The translations under genes and the position numbers were made by a program. Under the pieces are notes generated by a model that was not told where the DNA came from, searched no databases, and saw only the letters and a program-made list of their open reading frames with translations. A stretch of DNA of 64,000 nt, from positions 62,001-126,000 of the forward strand of contig JABVCK010000004.1 of assembly GCA_013540605.1 (NCBI GenBank), in the 5' to 3' direction. Position 1 is the stretch's first letter, and each line of letters starts with the position of its first letter. Below are positions 53,818 through 62,036 of this stretch, one piece after another. Source of the stretch: Bacillota bacterium. GTDB lineage: Bacteria > Bacillota > Clostridia > Ch29.

Positions 53818-54863
53818 TTATGGTTTGAAAGAGAAGCATAAGGGTACAATATTCTCATTTTGAATATATTTCATTCGATGTGTACATGGTGTATCAATAT
53901 TCAATTTATGATCATATGCCTCATTTGTAAAACCTTCCTCCCATTTAATTTCATTATTATGGTATTTAGCTATACAGTACTGAGAACCAATCATAGCTGA
54001 ACAGATTTGTATTAGTCCATCAGGGTGTACCAAAACTCTTTCTCCCAGCTTAACTGGACAAAATCCATAGTAAGACTTGTTACTGTTAAAAGTATCCAGG
54101 TCAACAAATTGGAGAGGTATTCTAATTTCCATTTTATATTGAACACGATCTAATTCTGCTCTAATTTGCTGCAAAATATTTTCCCAGTCATTATACTCAA
54201 TTAATACGGATTCGGTCCAAGCATCCATAGGTATTCCATGTTTTAATAAGACATGGAAATTTAAGCTCTTGACACCAAGGTTTTCACAATATTTCATCAT
54301 ATCAACTATATTATACTTTTCCCTGTGTTTAACATAAAAATTGTGTACGCATGAAGTAATAGATACATAAAACCCGGCTTTTAATGCTGCGATAATATTC
54401 CTTATTGTAACGTCAAATGATCCATGAGATCTTAGATAATCATTTGTTTCTTGATTATATCCATCCAGACTAAAATTCAATTTGCATAATTCTTTTAATT
54501 TTTCGTAACTAAGTAATATCTCATCAAAGAAACCGTTAGTATCTATCCTAATTTCTGTATAACCAATATTATGAAGCTCCTCAACTAACGTCAACAGATA
54601 CCTATAGTCTGATTGATAATATAGTGTAGGCTCTCCACCGAGTAAGGTTATTTTCCGGGCTCCTAGGTAGTAGAAATCTTGTGAGAGTTTAATGGCCTCA
54701 TTCAAATCAATCTCCTGTCTCTTCGTTTTAAATGTTAGGTTTGTTTTATAATAGCAATGCTTACATCTTAACTGACAATTGTTCGTAATATATAAAAATA
54801 CTTGTTTTAACCTATTGTAAAAAAACTTATAAATCTGTCATCAATTATATAGTTATATTTCAA
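53818..54863 (-). CDS. Radical SAM enzyme with a -1 frameshift near its start
   Basis: About 348 aa if the shift is made. The CxxxCxxC motif CQLRCKHCYY is at 54751-54780, upstream of the first normal start in that frame (TTG at 54705). That frame is open only from a stop near 54840 and has no good start. The preceding frame starts at TTG 54863 with GGGAGG 8 bp away and runs into T7 (54819-54825); slipping -1 there joins MKYNYIIDDRFISFF to YNRLKQVFLYITNN and the motif. GGEPTL follows, and later Cys (FCPVKLG, ICSAMIGSQYC) suggest a SPASM/Twitch-like auxiliary cluster. It probably modifies a peptide; it lies in a PqqD/ABC cluster. Confidence 0.82.
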
Positions 54864-54966
54864 TATATTTACCTCCCTTAACCCGGACAAAGTAAAACAA
54901 CTGTATCCTTGCTGCATACTTTAATTTTCCTTGTTTTAAACTTTGATACTTAATAGTAAAATCCTG

Positions 54967-55053
54967 CTATAAAATTCCACAAAATTCAGATAAATATCGA
55001 CAAAGCTGAGGTTCAGCTATATCCAGGTACTTATCCTGGTAGTATTCGGACAT
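54967..55053 (-). CDS. Possible small protein of 28 residues
   Basis: Short frame MSEYYQDKYLDIAEPQLCRY plus SEFC-containing end, two Cys. It lies between the CYTH terminator and the radical SAM gene, where a precursor peptide could lie. The ribosome site is poor (AGGA about 17 bp away), and it could be a remnant of another gene. Low confidence. Confidence 0.2.
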   Translation of the reverse strand: MSEYYQDKYLDIAEPQLCRYLSEFCGIL

Positions 55054-55133
55054 AATAATAATGTGGTTATCCTAACAAATGTGCCAAAAATTCTTGACAC
55101 TACCATTAATATTTCAGACTCATGCAAAAGGCA

Positions 55134-55162
55134 GAAAAAAACATACTCGGTTTTGTCCGAGT
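55134..55162 (-). terminator. Terminator after the CYTH gene
   Basis: Minus-strand ACTCGG-ACAAAA-CCGAGT, then ATG and TTTTTTT. It divides the peptide cluster into two transcripts, unless read through. Confidence 0.8.
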
Positions 55163-55184
55163 AAAGCGAGAAAACTTCAAGATA

Positions 55185-55808
55185 TTATTGTTTATCTTTT
55201 TCATATCGTATAATCTCAATAAATCTTTTATATTTACTCTTATTATTGATCTTCCATCTAATGCCTATAGAATAAAGTTCTTCCATCAAACCCTTTAAAT
55301 GTTCAGGACGAATTCCCTCGATTTCTAATTCATATGTTACTAGCCCATTTGGAAATGTTGTTTTATCGAGTTCAAATATATATCCATAAATACCTTGTAA
55401 ATAATGCCTGCTATTTTGAATACTACCCAATAAAATCAATTCGTCATTTTCTTCACAAAAAGTATTGAAAATATTATAGGCTTCACTAGAAAGAAAATCC
55501 AATATTTTTTTTGGTTTATATAGAATTTGCATAAAGTCATTTTCATTTATCATAACATTATATTCAGCAGATTTATTAACCAAATCGTTGTAAGTATTTT
55601 CCTTTACTTTCATGCACAGTAGATATGATGTACACTCCTTTCGAATTCGCAGTGTAACATTGTATTTTTCCAAAGTATAATAAGAACTATCAAAATAATA
55701 ATTTATTTGTTCAACTGGATCTCTAATGGAGGAAAAGTCATTTCTGATTTTTTCATAATATTGACTTTCAATTAATAACTTTAGCTCATTCTCCTTGATA
55801 GCTTCCAT
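55185..55808 (-). CDS. CYTH-domain protein
   Basis: 207 aa. CYTH/triphosphate-tunnel features: N-terminal ENELKLLI (ExExK-like), TLRIRKECTSYLLCMKVKEN, and ELEIEG later. The family binds inorganic or organic triphosphates (thiamine triphosphatase, class IV adenylate cyclase). ATG at 55808 with GGAGG 8 bp upstream. It is 29 bp after the ABC permease gene in the same direction. A role in a peptide cluster is unexpected and unknown. Confidence 0.72.
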   Translation of the reverse strand: MEAIKENELKLLIESQYYEKIRNDFSSIRDPVEQINYYFDSSYYTLEKYNVTLRIRKECTSYLLCMKVKENTYNDLVNKSAEYNVMINENDFMQILYKPKKILDFLSSEAYNIFNTFCEENDELILLGSIQNSRHYLQGIYGYIFELDKTTFPNGLVTYELEIEGIRPEHLKGLMEELYSIGIRWKINNKSKYKRFIEIIRYEKDKQ

Positions 55809-55837
55809 CTTAAAATCCTCCAATTGTTTTCTTCAAT

Positions 55838-56647
55838 TTAGTAAAAAACAAAGTTTCCATTCTTACGAGCATTTTTCTCAGCCTTTTTTAGTAACCACAA
55901 TGTTAGGGATACTATAAGCAATAGGCTTATTAACAATTTGTAGATACCTTGTAAACTTGCTGATAAGCTACCTTCTATTAATAGTGGACGAACAATCATT
56001 AAAGCATAGGTCAAAGGGAACAACGCAGAGATAATTTTAGCCCAAATAGGAAATACAAATGTTGGCATTCTTACTCCAGAAAATAAAATCATTGGTTCAT
56101 CAAAAACTGCCATTAAGAAGCTGGCATCACGCGAGAAGAGAAAAATAACATTCATTAACCCTCCCCATACCGCTGCAGAGACTATCAAGACTATGAAGGA
56201 AATAGGTATATAAATTAAACTCTCTACCGGAATCCTACGTATCCATACAGTTACAAATACACAAAAAACCGAAAACATCCAAATGTTTTCAATTAATGCT
56301 CCAAACGCCCGACCATATATTATTGCAATTCGATTAGCAGGGGTTAAAAAAATAGTTTCCAGAGTGCCGTTGATTCTTTCATGTCCCATATAGAAAGCAC
56401 TCTGAAGTAAAGACTTGAATGATATATATCCTAAGAATCCGGTTATCAAAAACATTATGATATCTTCTTGTGAAGCAAAAGTATTCCAAGGACCCTGAGA
56501 TAGATTAAATGGTTTGTAACTATAATAAGCGTTAAAGAATACTACTATTGGCCAAATTAACAAAGTAAAATATACCCCATAAGAATGAAACGAATTACGA
56601 TGTTGCTTTATAACTTCTGCTCTCACAATTTGAAATATTTCTTTCAA
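55838..56647 (-). CDS. ABC transporter permease (ABC-2 type), second
   Basis: 269 aa, six hydrophobic segments. ABC-2 features: GHERINGTLETIFLTPANRI region and MRMPTF-like exit (SGVRMPTFVFPIWAKIISAL). The start is taken at TTG 56647, 6 bp after GGAGGGG; the ATG at 56662 lies inside that site. It overlaps the ATPase gene by 53 bp, so the two are tightly coupled. Confidence 0.82.
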   Translation of the reverse strand: MKEIFQIVRAEVIKQHRNSFHSYGVYFTLLIWPIVVFFNAYYSYKPFNLSQGPWNTFASQEDIIMFLITGFLGYISFKSLLQSAFYMGHERINGTLETIFLTPANRIAIIYGRAFGALIENIWMFSVFCVFVTVWIRRIPVESLIYIPISFIVLIVSAAVWGGLMNVIFLFSRDASFLMAVFDEPMILFSGVRMPTFVFPIWAKIISALFPLTYALMIVRPLLIEGSLSASLQGIYKLLISLLLIVSLTLWLLKKAEKNARKNGNFVFY

Positions 56648-57632
56648 TACTATCCCCTCCATACGATAATTGAATAAGTGCATCTTCTAAACGCGGTTCG
56701 ATTATTTTAAGGTGCAGAATAGGTAGTCCGTTACTAGTTAAAATATGTGCAAGTTGTCCAGTAAGATTTTCTTGAGCACTTATACTAACAGAAACATCAG
56801 TAGTATTTTCTTGAAATTCAATTTTAGCTTGATGGACTTTCGCTATTTCATATATCTCCTTTTTTACACCACTTGTTAGTTCAGGTATTGATACTAAAAT
56901 ATTAGTATTCATTTTCGTGGAATAGGCTAGCTCACTTGGAGTTCCGGTTGCAATAATACAGCCTTTATCTATTACATATATCCAATCACAAAGCTCTTCT
57001 GCTTCTGTTATATAATGTGTTGTTAATAGTATTCCTTTATTCCTTTTTTCAGCCAAATGACGCACATGATTCCTTAATTCTTTTGCAATGGCTACATCTA
57101 AACCCAGCGTTGGTTCATCAAGAAATAAAAATTTTGGATCGTTTACAAGTCCACGCGCTATCTGCAGACGTTGCTTCATACCCTTTGAATAACGCTCTAC
57201 TGGCATATCGGCTGCTTCCTTTAAATCGACTAATTCCAGTAACTCATCAATAGAATCGTTTAATTTGTGTCTAGGCAAATTATAAAGGGAAGCGAAATAC
57301 TCCAGGTTTTCCCGTGCCGTCAAACGCCAATATATATTACGTTCTCCGCCGGTAATAACATTGACAATCCTCTTAATTTCCTGAGGATAGCGTATGCCGT
57401 CAATACCATTAATCGAAAATGAACCGGATGTCGGTTCCAAGAGAGCAGACAACATTTTTATTGTTGTCGTTTTCCCGGCACCATTTATACCAAGAAGTCC
57501 TATGATTTGACCAGGTTTTATTTCTAAGCTAACATCATTAACAGCCATAATTTCTTTCAATGTCTTTGGTCCAAACAAACCTTTTCGCTCTTTAAGCTGG
57601 TAAACTTTACATAAATTATTTGCGATTAGCAT
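56595..57632 (-). CDS. ABC transporter ATP-binding protein
   Basis: 345 aa. Walker A GINGAGKTTTIKML, Q-loop region, signature YSKGMKQRLQIARGL, Walker B FLFLDEPTLGLD, and H-loop THYITEAEELCD. Residues after ~240 form an extension found in drug/peptide-type ABC-2 exporters. ATG at 57632 with AAGGGGGG. With two permeases it probably exports the product of the cluster and may confer immunity (inference). Confidence 0.93.
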   Translation of the reverse strand: MLIANNLCKVYQLKERKGLFGPKTLKEIMAVNDVSLEIKPGQIIGLLGINGAGKTTTIKMLSALLEPTSGSFSINGIDGIRYPQEIKRIVNVITGGERNIYWRLTARENLEYFASLYNLPRHKLNDSIDELLELVDLKEAADMPVERYSKGMKQRLQIARGLVNDPKFLFLDEPTLGLDVAIAKELRNHVRHLAEKRNKGILLTTHYITEAEELCDWIYVIDKGCIIATGTPSELAYSTKMNTNILVSIPELTSGVKKEIYEIAKVHQAKIEFQENTTDVSVSISAQENLTGQLAHILTSNGLPILHLKIIEPRLEDALIQLSYGGDSIERNISNCESRSYKATS

Positions 57633-57645
57633 AATACAGCCCCCC

Positions 57646-58455
57646 TTATCCGAAAGTTTTCTCAATCAATTGTTTCTCTACCCTAGAAAGCCACCAAAAG
57701 CCGAACAATAAGTACATTAAGCTTAAAGCTACTAACTTTATTATTAGGATCCAGTGGTGCCAAAGTAAGTCTCCAAAAATAACTACTTTGCGAAATAGTT
57801 CCAGTACATGAGTTAGCGGCAATACATGTGAAATTACTTGTAACCATGTAGGTAAATACTGAATTGGATAAGATATTCCACAGACAAGACTTACTATTAT
57901 AAATAAAGTATTCTGCGTTATATAAGTATCGCGAGTTCGCAACATAACTGTAGCAAGTGAAACCCCCATTGAAAAAAAGCTGAAAATAGAGAGAATTAAT
58001 ACAATTATTAGTTGCTCAATTTTGATATTCAGCAACTTAGCTCCCAATAACCATCCTACTATTAACACAACAAAGAATTCTAGAAAAGACCGTCCTACTT
58101 GTTCAATTAAATTGCCAAGAAAATACCCTTTCCTCGAACAGGGAGACAATAATAATGCTTCTAAAGTTCCTTCTCTTAACTCATTCATTAAAGAACGTCC
58201 AACATTCATTAAAGTAGATACTGCAAATGTGTAAAGAGACACTCCAAGAATAGTATAGGTTATATAATCAGAACTTCCAGTATAAGTTTCAAATCGGCTA
58301 TCCAAATATCCTCTAAACATATAATGATAAATAAAATATGAAAACAAAACTGTATATAATCCTATAACAATCCTTTGAACTATAAAGGACCATGGGAAAA
58401 CACGTTTTGCAATGTAATAGTTACGTTTTGCAGTTGCTAGCATTGTAGTTAGCAT
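57646..58455 (-). CDS. ABC transporter permease (ABC-2 type), first
   Basis: 269 aa, six hydrophobic segments; ELREGTLEALLLSPCSRKGY is the typical ABC-2 motif, followed by ISYPIQYLPTWLQVISHVLP. AAAGGAGG lies before the ATG at 58455. It overlaps the CPBP gene by 35 bp and precedes the ATPase gene by 13 bp. Confidence 0.85.
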   Translation of the reverse strand: MLTTMLATAKRNYYIAKRVFPWSFIVQRIVIGLYTVLFSYFIYHYMFRGYLDSRFETYTGSSDYITYTILGVSLYTFAVSTLMNVGRSLMNELREGTLEALLLSPCSRKGYFLGNLIEQVGRSFLEFFVVLIVGWLLGAKLLNIKIEQLIIVLILSIFSFFSMGVSLATVMLRTRDTYITQNTLFIIVSLVCGISYPIQYLPTWLQVISHVLPLTHVLELFRKVVIFGDLLWHHWILIIKLVALSLMYLLFGFWWLSRVEKQLIEKTFG

Positions 58456-59182
58456 GCTGATTTTCCTCCTTTACCCTCTTACTCATCCGAAATCTAGCAA
58501 AAGATGTATAAGCAATTGGAATATTATAAGTAAGATGTATCAAGATTGGTATTAGCACGGAGCCACTATACACAAAAAGAAGTCCTGCGCTGAGGCTGAG
58601 CATAAACTGTTTGAAAAAGTCACGCGGACGGAATCTCTGTTGTGCTGCAAAATGTAATATATGTTCCGCTACGAATAAAAACGCTGAAATTAAAAGCGCT
58701 GGAGCTACTCCGATTAGCGGTAATAAAGATAAAATCACAAAAGCTTTGTAGAATAACTCTTGTAATATTGCAGAAGCAATATTACTATATGCGTCTAAAG
58801 ATGCACTCCGTAAAGTAATAGTAGGAAATAAAGTCATTAGTTCTTGATTATAGAAAGGACGAAGTTCTTTAATAAGCGGAATCAAAAAACATATACTTAC
58901 AATAATGGCAAATAATAATGATATTGGCATATGCTTAGTAACAGGAACATCTGGAGTGAATAGCAAAAATGCTAATAAATATGGAATAAAATAAACAGTT
59001 CTGCGTAACCAATCAGCACCGTTAAATAATTTATCATGGATTTTTCTCGCTTTTCTGATGACTAATAATTCAAGATGTACAATCAAGAATAACACTATAG
59101 TCCCTTTAGATGGAAAAAATATAGCAAGTGAAATAATTATAAACTCCATTAAGGTAAAAACTATCCATTGCTGTTTACTCAT
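58421..59182 (-). CDS. CPBP-like membrane protein with altered catalytic motif
   Basis: 253 aa, about seven hydrophobic segments. The CPBP layout is present, but motif 1 reads LQELFYKAF where active enzymes have EExxxR; motif 2 FLFVAEHILHF and motif 3 LIHLTYNI remain. It may be inactive or act differently. CPBP proteins in peptide clusters can serve in maturation or self-protection. ATG at 59182 behind GAGGTG; it starts 5 bp after the PqqD-like stop. The frame is open to 59212. Confidence 0.75.
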   Translation of the reverse strand: MSKQQWIVFTLMEFIIISLAIFFPSKGTIVLFLIVHLELLVIRKARKIHDKLFNGADWLRRTVYFIPYLLAFLLFTPDVPVTKHMPISLLFAIIVSICFLIPLIKELRPFYNQELMTLFPTITLRSASLDAYSNIASAILQELFYKAFVILSLLPLIGVAPALLISAFLFVAEHILHFAAQQRFRPRDFFKQFMLSLSAGLLFVYSGSVLIPILIHLTYNIPIAYTSFARFRMSKRVKEENQHANYNASNCKT

Positions 59183-59186
59183 TTCG

Positions 59187-59438
59187 TTACACCTCGACAA
59201 GTTCGTTTTCAAGCAATTCTTTCATAAATTGTTGAATATCTTTTAATACCATTGCTTTATCAACATTGTATTTTTCTGCTATTTTATCAGCTATTTGCTC
59301 TATTGATGTTTTACCATCAATGGAATCCCAAACCAATTCGCCTACTTCATCAAGTTGAAATGCTTTATAGTTTTTAGCTATATATTTTATGCCATTAACA
59401 ACACGGTATTGTACAAATACATCGCGTCTCGGTATCAT
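59187..59438 (-). CDS. PqqD-like peptide-binding protein
   Basis: 83 aa, winged-helix RiPP recognition element. YRVVNGIKYIAKNYKAFQLD, then GELVWDSIDGKTSIEQIADK and a last helix with LLENELVEV match the PqqD family. PqqD-type proteins bind a precursor peptide and bring it to a radical SAM enzyme. GAAGGAG lies before the ATG at 59438. This gene is the best single sign that the cluster makes a modified peptide. Confidence 0.85.
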   Translation of the reverse strand: MIPRRDVFVQYRVVNGIKYIAKNYKAFQLDEVGELVWDSIDGKTSIEQIADKIAEKYNVDKAMVLKDIQQFMKELLENELVEV

Positions 59439-59506
59439 AAAATCAACTCCTTCACTAAAATATGGTATAATTAAATATATCTTTGCCTTTAAGGATATAG
59501 ATTCAA

Positions 59507-59702
59507 TTGTGTCTTCTCTACACAATTTGTTTACGAAATAAGTTAAATCCTGAAGAATATGCAACCTTTAGAAATTAGTGATATTTGCTGTTATGCATTA
59601 TCCATTGCAGCAGGAAGCTTAACAACGATTAATTTAGGAGCTTTATACACGAACCCCACCCCCTTTATAACAAATTTATTTTTTAGGGTAGAGAAGACAC
59701 AA
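59507..59702. repeat. 15-bp inverted repeats around the small peptide frame
   Basis: TTGTGTCTTCTCTAC (59507-59521) and its exact complement GTAGAGAAGACACAA (59688-59702), separated by 166 bp. The 19-residue frame is between them. They could be paired protein sites or the stem of a large RNA loop. The left copy also continues as TTGTGT...ACACAA, a small palindrome. Confidence 0.8.
59591..59650 (-). CDS. Candidate small peptide (possible precursor)
   Basis: GTG start at 59650 with a strong AAAGGGGGTGGGG upstream; 19 residues: MYKAPKLIVVKLPAAMDNA, then TAA. It lies 150 bp before the PqqD-like gene and inside 15-bp inverted repeats. A short Lys/Pro peptide could be a modified product or signal, but it is very short for a leader plus core, so it may instead be a leader peptide. 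Unproven. Confidence 0.4.
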   Translation of the reverse strand: MYKAPKLIVVKLPAAMDNA

Positions 59703-59712
59703 ACATTAATGG

Positions 59713-60540
59713 TCAACTTACCTGCTTTTTCTTGAGAATAGTCTGTACTTGAACATTAAGATCTTGACAAAACCACAGAGCCTCTTTGGTATATCGTTCC
59801 ACCGTTGTTTCATCAAACGGACGGGTTTGGAAATCTAGATACTTACTAAGTAGAATTTTATCGCCTGTTTTCTCCTGATAACGAATTATCTTACGATATA
59901 GCCACTTGGAACTCGGATTTGTCTCCCCATAAGCAGCTAAATAAGATGTCACCATTGTATCTATCAGCATTCGTGCCATGAAGAAAGCTGAACCTAGGTC
60001 TTTGGAAAGTAATGCGCCTTGTACGTCCTCAACCATACCTGCGTAAAACTCTGATTTGATAACAATCTGATAGAAACCTAGGTTATTGAATTGAATAGAT
60101 TTATAAATTTCTTCAAACTTTTCTTTGTTTATTACCGGTCTACCAAATTTTAAACGATGTAAAAAATCAAATTCAGTTTCAGATAGGCGTTGGATATAAT
60201 GCTCCGTCTTAAAATCTAACCCATTCAGTTTAGCTATCATTTGATTAAATTCATTCCAACTCCAATATTCAAAATCATATCGAATTCCATCGTGTCTAAT
60301 GTTACGTACAATAGCTTGTTGAGTTGATAAGATTAATTCCTCGGAAGAAGGGTCTCCTCGAAACCGGTCAGTACTAATATCCTTACAAATTACATATACA
60401 TCAATATCGGAAGTTTCGTTTCCAAACCCCTCCATTAGCGATCCCGCTATGTAGACTAGTGAGGTATCTAGATCTATTCCTTTCAAATGTTGCAAAATAA
60501 GATGTGGATGATTTTCAATATTTCGTTTATCAAGCACCAT
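59713..60540 (-). CDS. Nucleotidyltransferase-domain protein
   Basis: 275 aa. Pol-beta-type nucleotidyltransferase motif: AGSLMEGFGNETSDIDVYVI (residues ~32-51; GS...SDID metal ligands). The rest is helical. ATG at 60540 (MVLDKRN) with AAAGGAGAGG upstream; the frame is open to 60561, overlapping the GGDEF-RHH stop. Relatives are aminoglycoside and minimal nucleotidyltransferases; the substrate is unknown. Its place just before the small peptide suggests it belongs to the cluster. Confidence 0.75.
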   Translation of the reverse strand: MVLDKRNIENHPHLILQHLKGIDLDTSLVYIAGSLMEGFGNETSDIDVYVICKDISTDRFRGDPSSEELILSTQQAIVRNIRHDGIRYDFEYWSWNEFNQMIAKLNGLDFKTEHYIQRLSETEFDFLHRLKFGRPVINKEKFEEIYKSIQFNNLGFYQIVIKSEFYAGMVEDVQGALLSKDLGSAFFMARMLIDTMVTSYLAAYGETNPSSKWLYRKIIRYQEKTGDKILLSKYLDFQTRPFDETTVERYTKEALWFCQDLNVQVQTILKKKQVS

Positions 60541-60557
60541 CAATAATCCCTCTCCTT

Positions 60558-61121
60558 TCACACGTTATATTTTTTTAAAAACAATTCCAAGCTCTCTCTT
60601 AATATTTCTGCTTCACTCTTACTGAGATATCTAGCCAAACTACGTAATCTTTCCAACTGACTTGGACTATAGTAGTTGGAACGTAAAACCATTTTCTCTT
60701 CTGCGATACAAGCTCTATTGCGTCCACATCGCTTTGCTTTATTCAGTACTTCTTCAGCCTTACGCCACAATTCAGCTGCATCACGCCCGTCCCATGGATA
60801 TTGAGCTATCCCTGCGCTACAAGTTAATCCGTCTGTTTTAAAAAATCCAGCAAACTTCTTCAAAAGTTCATCAGTAAAATCTTTAGCTTGCTTCTTATTT
60901 ATCCCAGGCATGATTAAAAGAAATTCATCCCGTTCCGCCCAAAACAGTTGAACTTTATTGCTGTTAATTTGCTCATTCAAAAACTCCCTAACTTCATGTG
61001 CTAATCGAGTTTTATCTTCTTGAGAATAAGTATTGAAACGGTCAAGATCGAAAAATACTATTGAAAATAAATCATTTTCATGAGTCGCTATGAAATATTC
61101 TAAGTTATCAAAAGCATTCAT
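60558..61121 (-). CDS. Degenerate GGDEF domain fused to a ribbon-helix-helix-like end
   Basis: 187 aa. Residues ~1-140 have the GGDEF fold (VFFDLDRFNTYSQEDKTRLA, SAGIAQYPWDGRDAAELWRK, ALNKAKRCGRN-like), but the signature is AERDEF, so cyclase activity is doubtful. Residues ~148-187 (SPSQLERLRSLARYLSKSEA, then ILRESLELFLKKYNV) look like an RHH DNA-binding unit. A 44-bp perfect palindrome lies 37 bp upstream, the likely operator. It could be a nucleotide-sensing repressor of the cluster (inference). First gene of the AT-rich group. Confidence 0.68.
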   Translation of the reverse strand: MNAFDNLEYFIATHENDLFSIVFFDLDRFNTYSQEDKTRLAHEVREFLNEQINSNKVQLFWAERDEFLLIMPGINKKQAKDFTDELLKKFAGFFKTDGLTCSAGIAQYPWDGRDAAELWRKAEEVLNKAKRCGRNRACIAEEKMVLRSNYYSPSQLERLRSLARYLSKSEAEILRESLELFLKKYNV

Positions 61122-61157
61122 TAGCTACATTCCTTTCATGTATGGATTATATAATAA

Positions 61158-61201
61158 TACACCGATGTATATATATGTTAACATATATATACATCGGTGT
61201 A
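61158..61201. promoter_or_regulatory. 44-bp perfect palindrome upstream of the GGDEF-RHH gene
   Basis: Arms of 22 bp (61158-61179 and 61180-61201), each reading TACACCGATGTATATATATG and TT, meeting without a spacer. Likely operator for the RHH end of the adjacent protein. Confidence 0.8.
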
Positions 61202-61290
61202 AATACATTTTATGGATTTATATATAAAATTTACCCCAACTTAATATAATGATACCTCCAATAAAGAATAACATTAAAAAGACTGCCCTG

Positions 61291-61968
61291 TCAGCAGTCC
61301 CCCTGTGAATCGTCATCAGAACTGTAAGTTCTGTTGTTCTCATTAACCCGTTCCATTTTGGAGATAGATACTTCATAGGCAATCTTATTGAGTACAGTTC
61401 CGTTCACCAGTCTTTTTTGATACTCCCTGCTCTGAATCCTGCCCCATATTTTAATTCTGTCTCCCACCCTGAGTTTTTCTGAAAACCTGGCATTTCTCCC
61501 CCACGCTATACAAGGTATGTAATCGGATTTTCCATAAGACCTGTTAACAGCTAAAAGCAAGTCTGTAATCTCTCTGCCAAAGGGTGTTGTCCTATATAGG
61601 GGGTCCTTGCATATATAACCATCCAAAAAAATCTGGTTTGGGTTCTTTATTTCTTCAGGATTTTTTAAAATGTTCATATCCCGGGTAAACACTGTAAGAA
61701 CCAATCTATTATTCCCGTCGATATACTTGTTGTACGAGCGCAGCTGTCCTTCTATCTGTATTGTGCCGTCAATATGCTCCAAGTCAATCCCGAAAATCAA
61801 TCTTTCTGAAATGGTTATCGGTAAAACATCCTTATAATCGCTTAACCTTGGAACAACAAGGTTGAACGAGTAAAACCCCTCTCCGTAAATCTTGTGGCTA
61901 AACTCAAGACCACCATGATACCTTCCAACAACCGTTACGGTATTGGTATTCACCGCCTTTTCTGTCAT
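61291..61968 (-). CDS. Single-stranded DNA-binding-like protein with two OB folds
   Basis: 225 aa. Two SSB-type halves: residues ~8-105 (NTNTVTVVGRYHGGLEFSHK) and ~112-215 (NQIFLDGYICKDPLYRTTPF, then IPCIAWGRNARF and GDRIKIWGRIQSREY). The second half is a good SSB OB fold. The end is acidic (SSDDDSQGDC), like SSB tails, though not the usual DIPF. ATG at 61968; another ATG 21 bp earlier also has a ribosome site. Its specific role next to a Mur ligase is unclear. Confidence 0.8.
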   Translation of the reverse strand: MTEKAVNTNTVTVVGRYHGGLEFSHKIYGEGFYSFNLVVPRLSDYKDVLPITISERLIFGIDLEHIDGTIQIEGQLRSYNKYIDGNNRLVLTVFTRDMNILKNPEEIKNPNQIFLDGYICKDPLYRTTPFGREITDLLLAVNRSYGKSDYIPCIAWGRNARFSEKLRVGDRIKIWGRIQSREYQKRLVNGTVLNKIAYEVSISKMERVNENNRTYSSDDDSQGDC

Positions 61969-62036
61969 TGACCCCACACTCCCTTTCATTCTCTTGCGTA
62001 TCTCTTACCTATGAATATGTTTATTCAACTGCTGTC

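Noticed and set aside
53818-54705. Treating the radical SAM gene as starting at 54705
   Set aside because: That start would omit CxxxCxxC, which is plainly encoded just upstream in the same frame.
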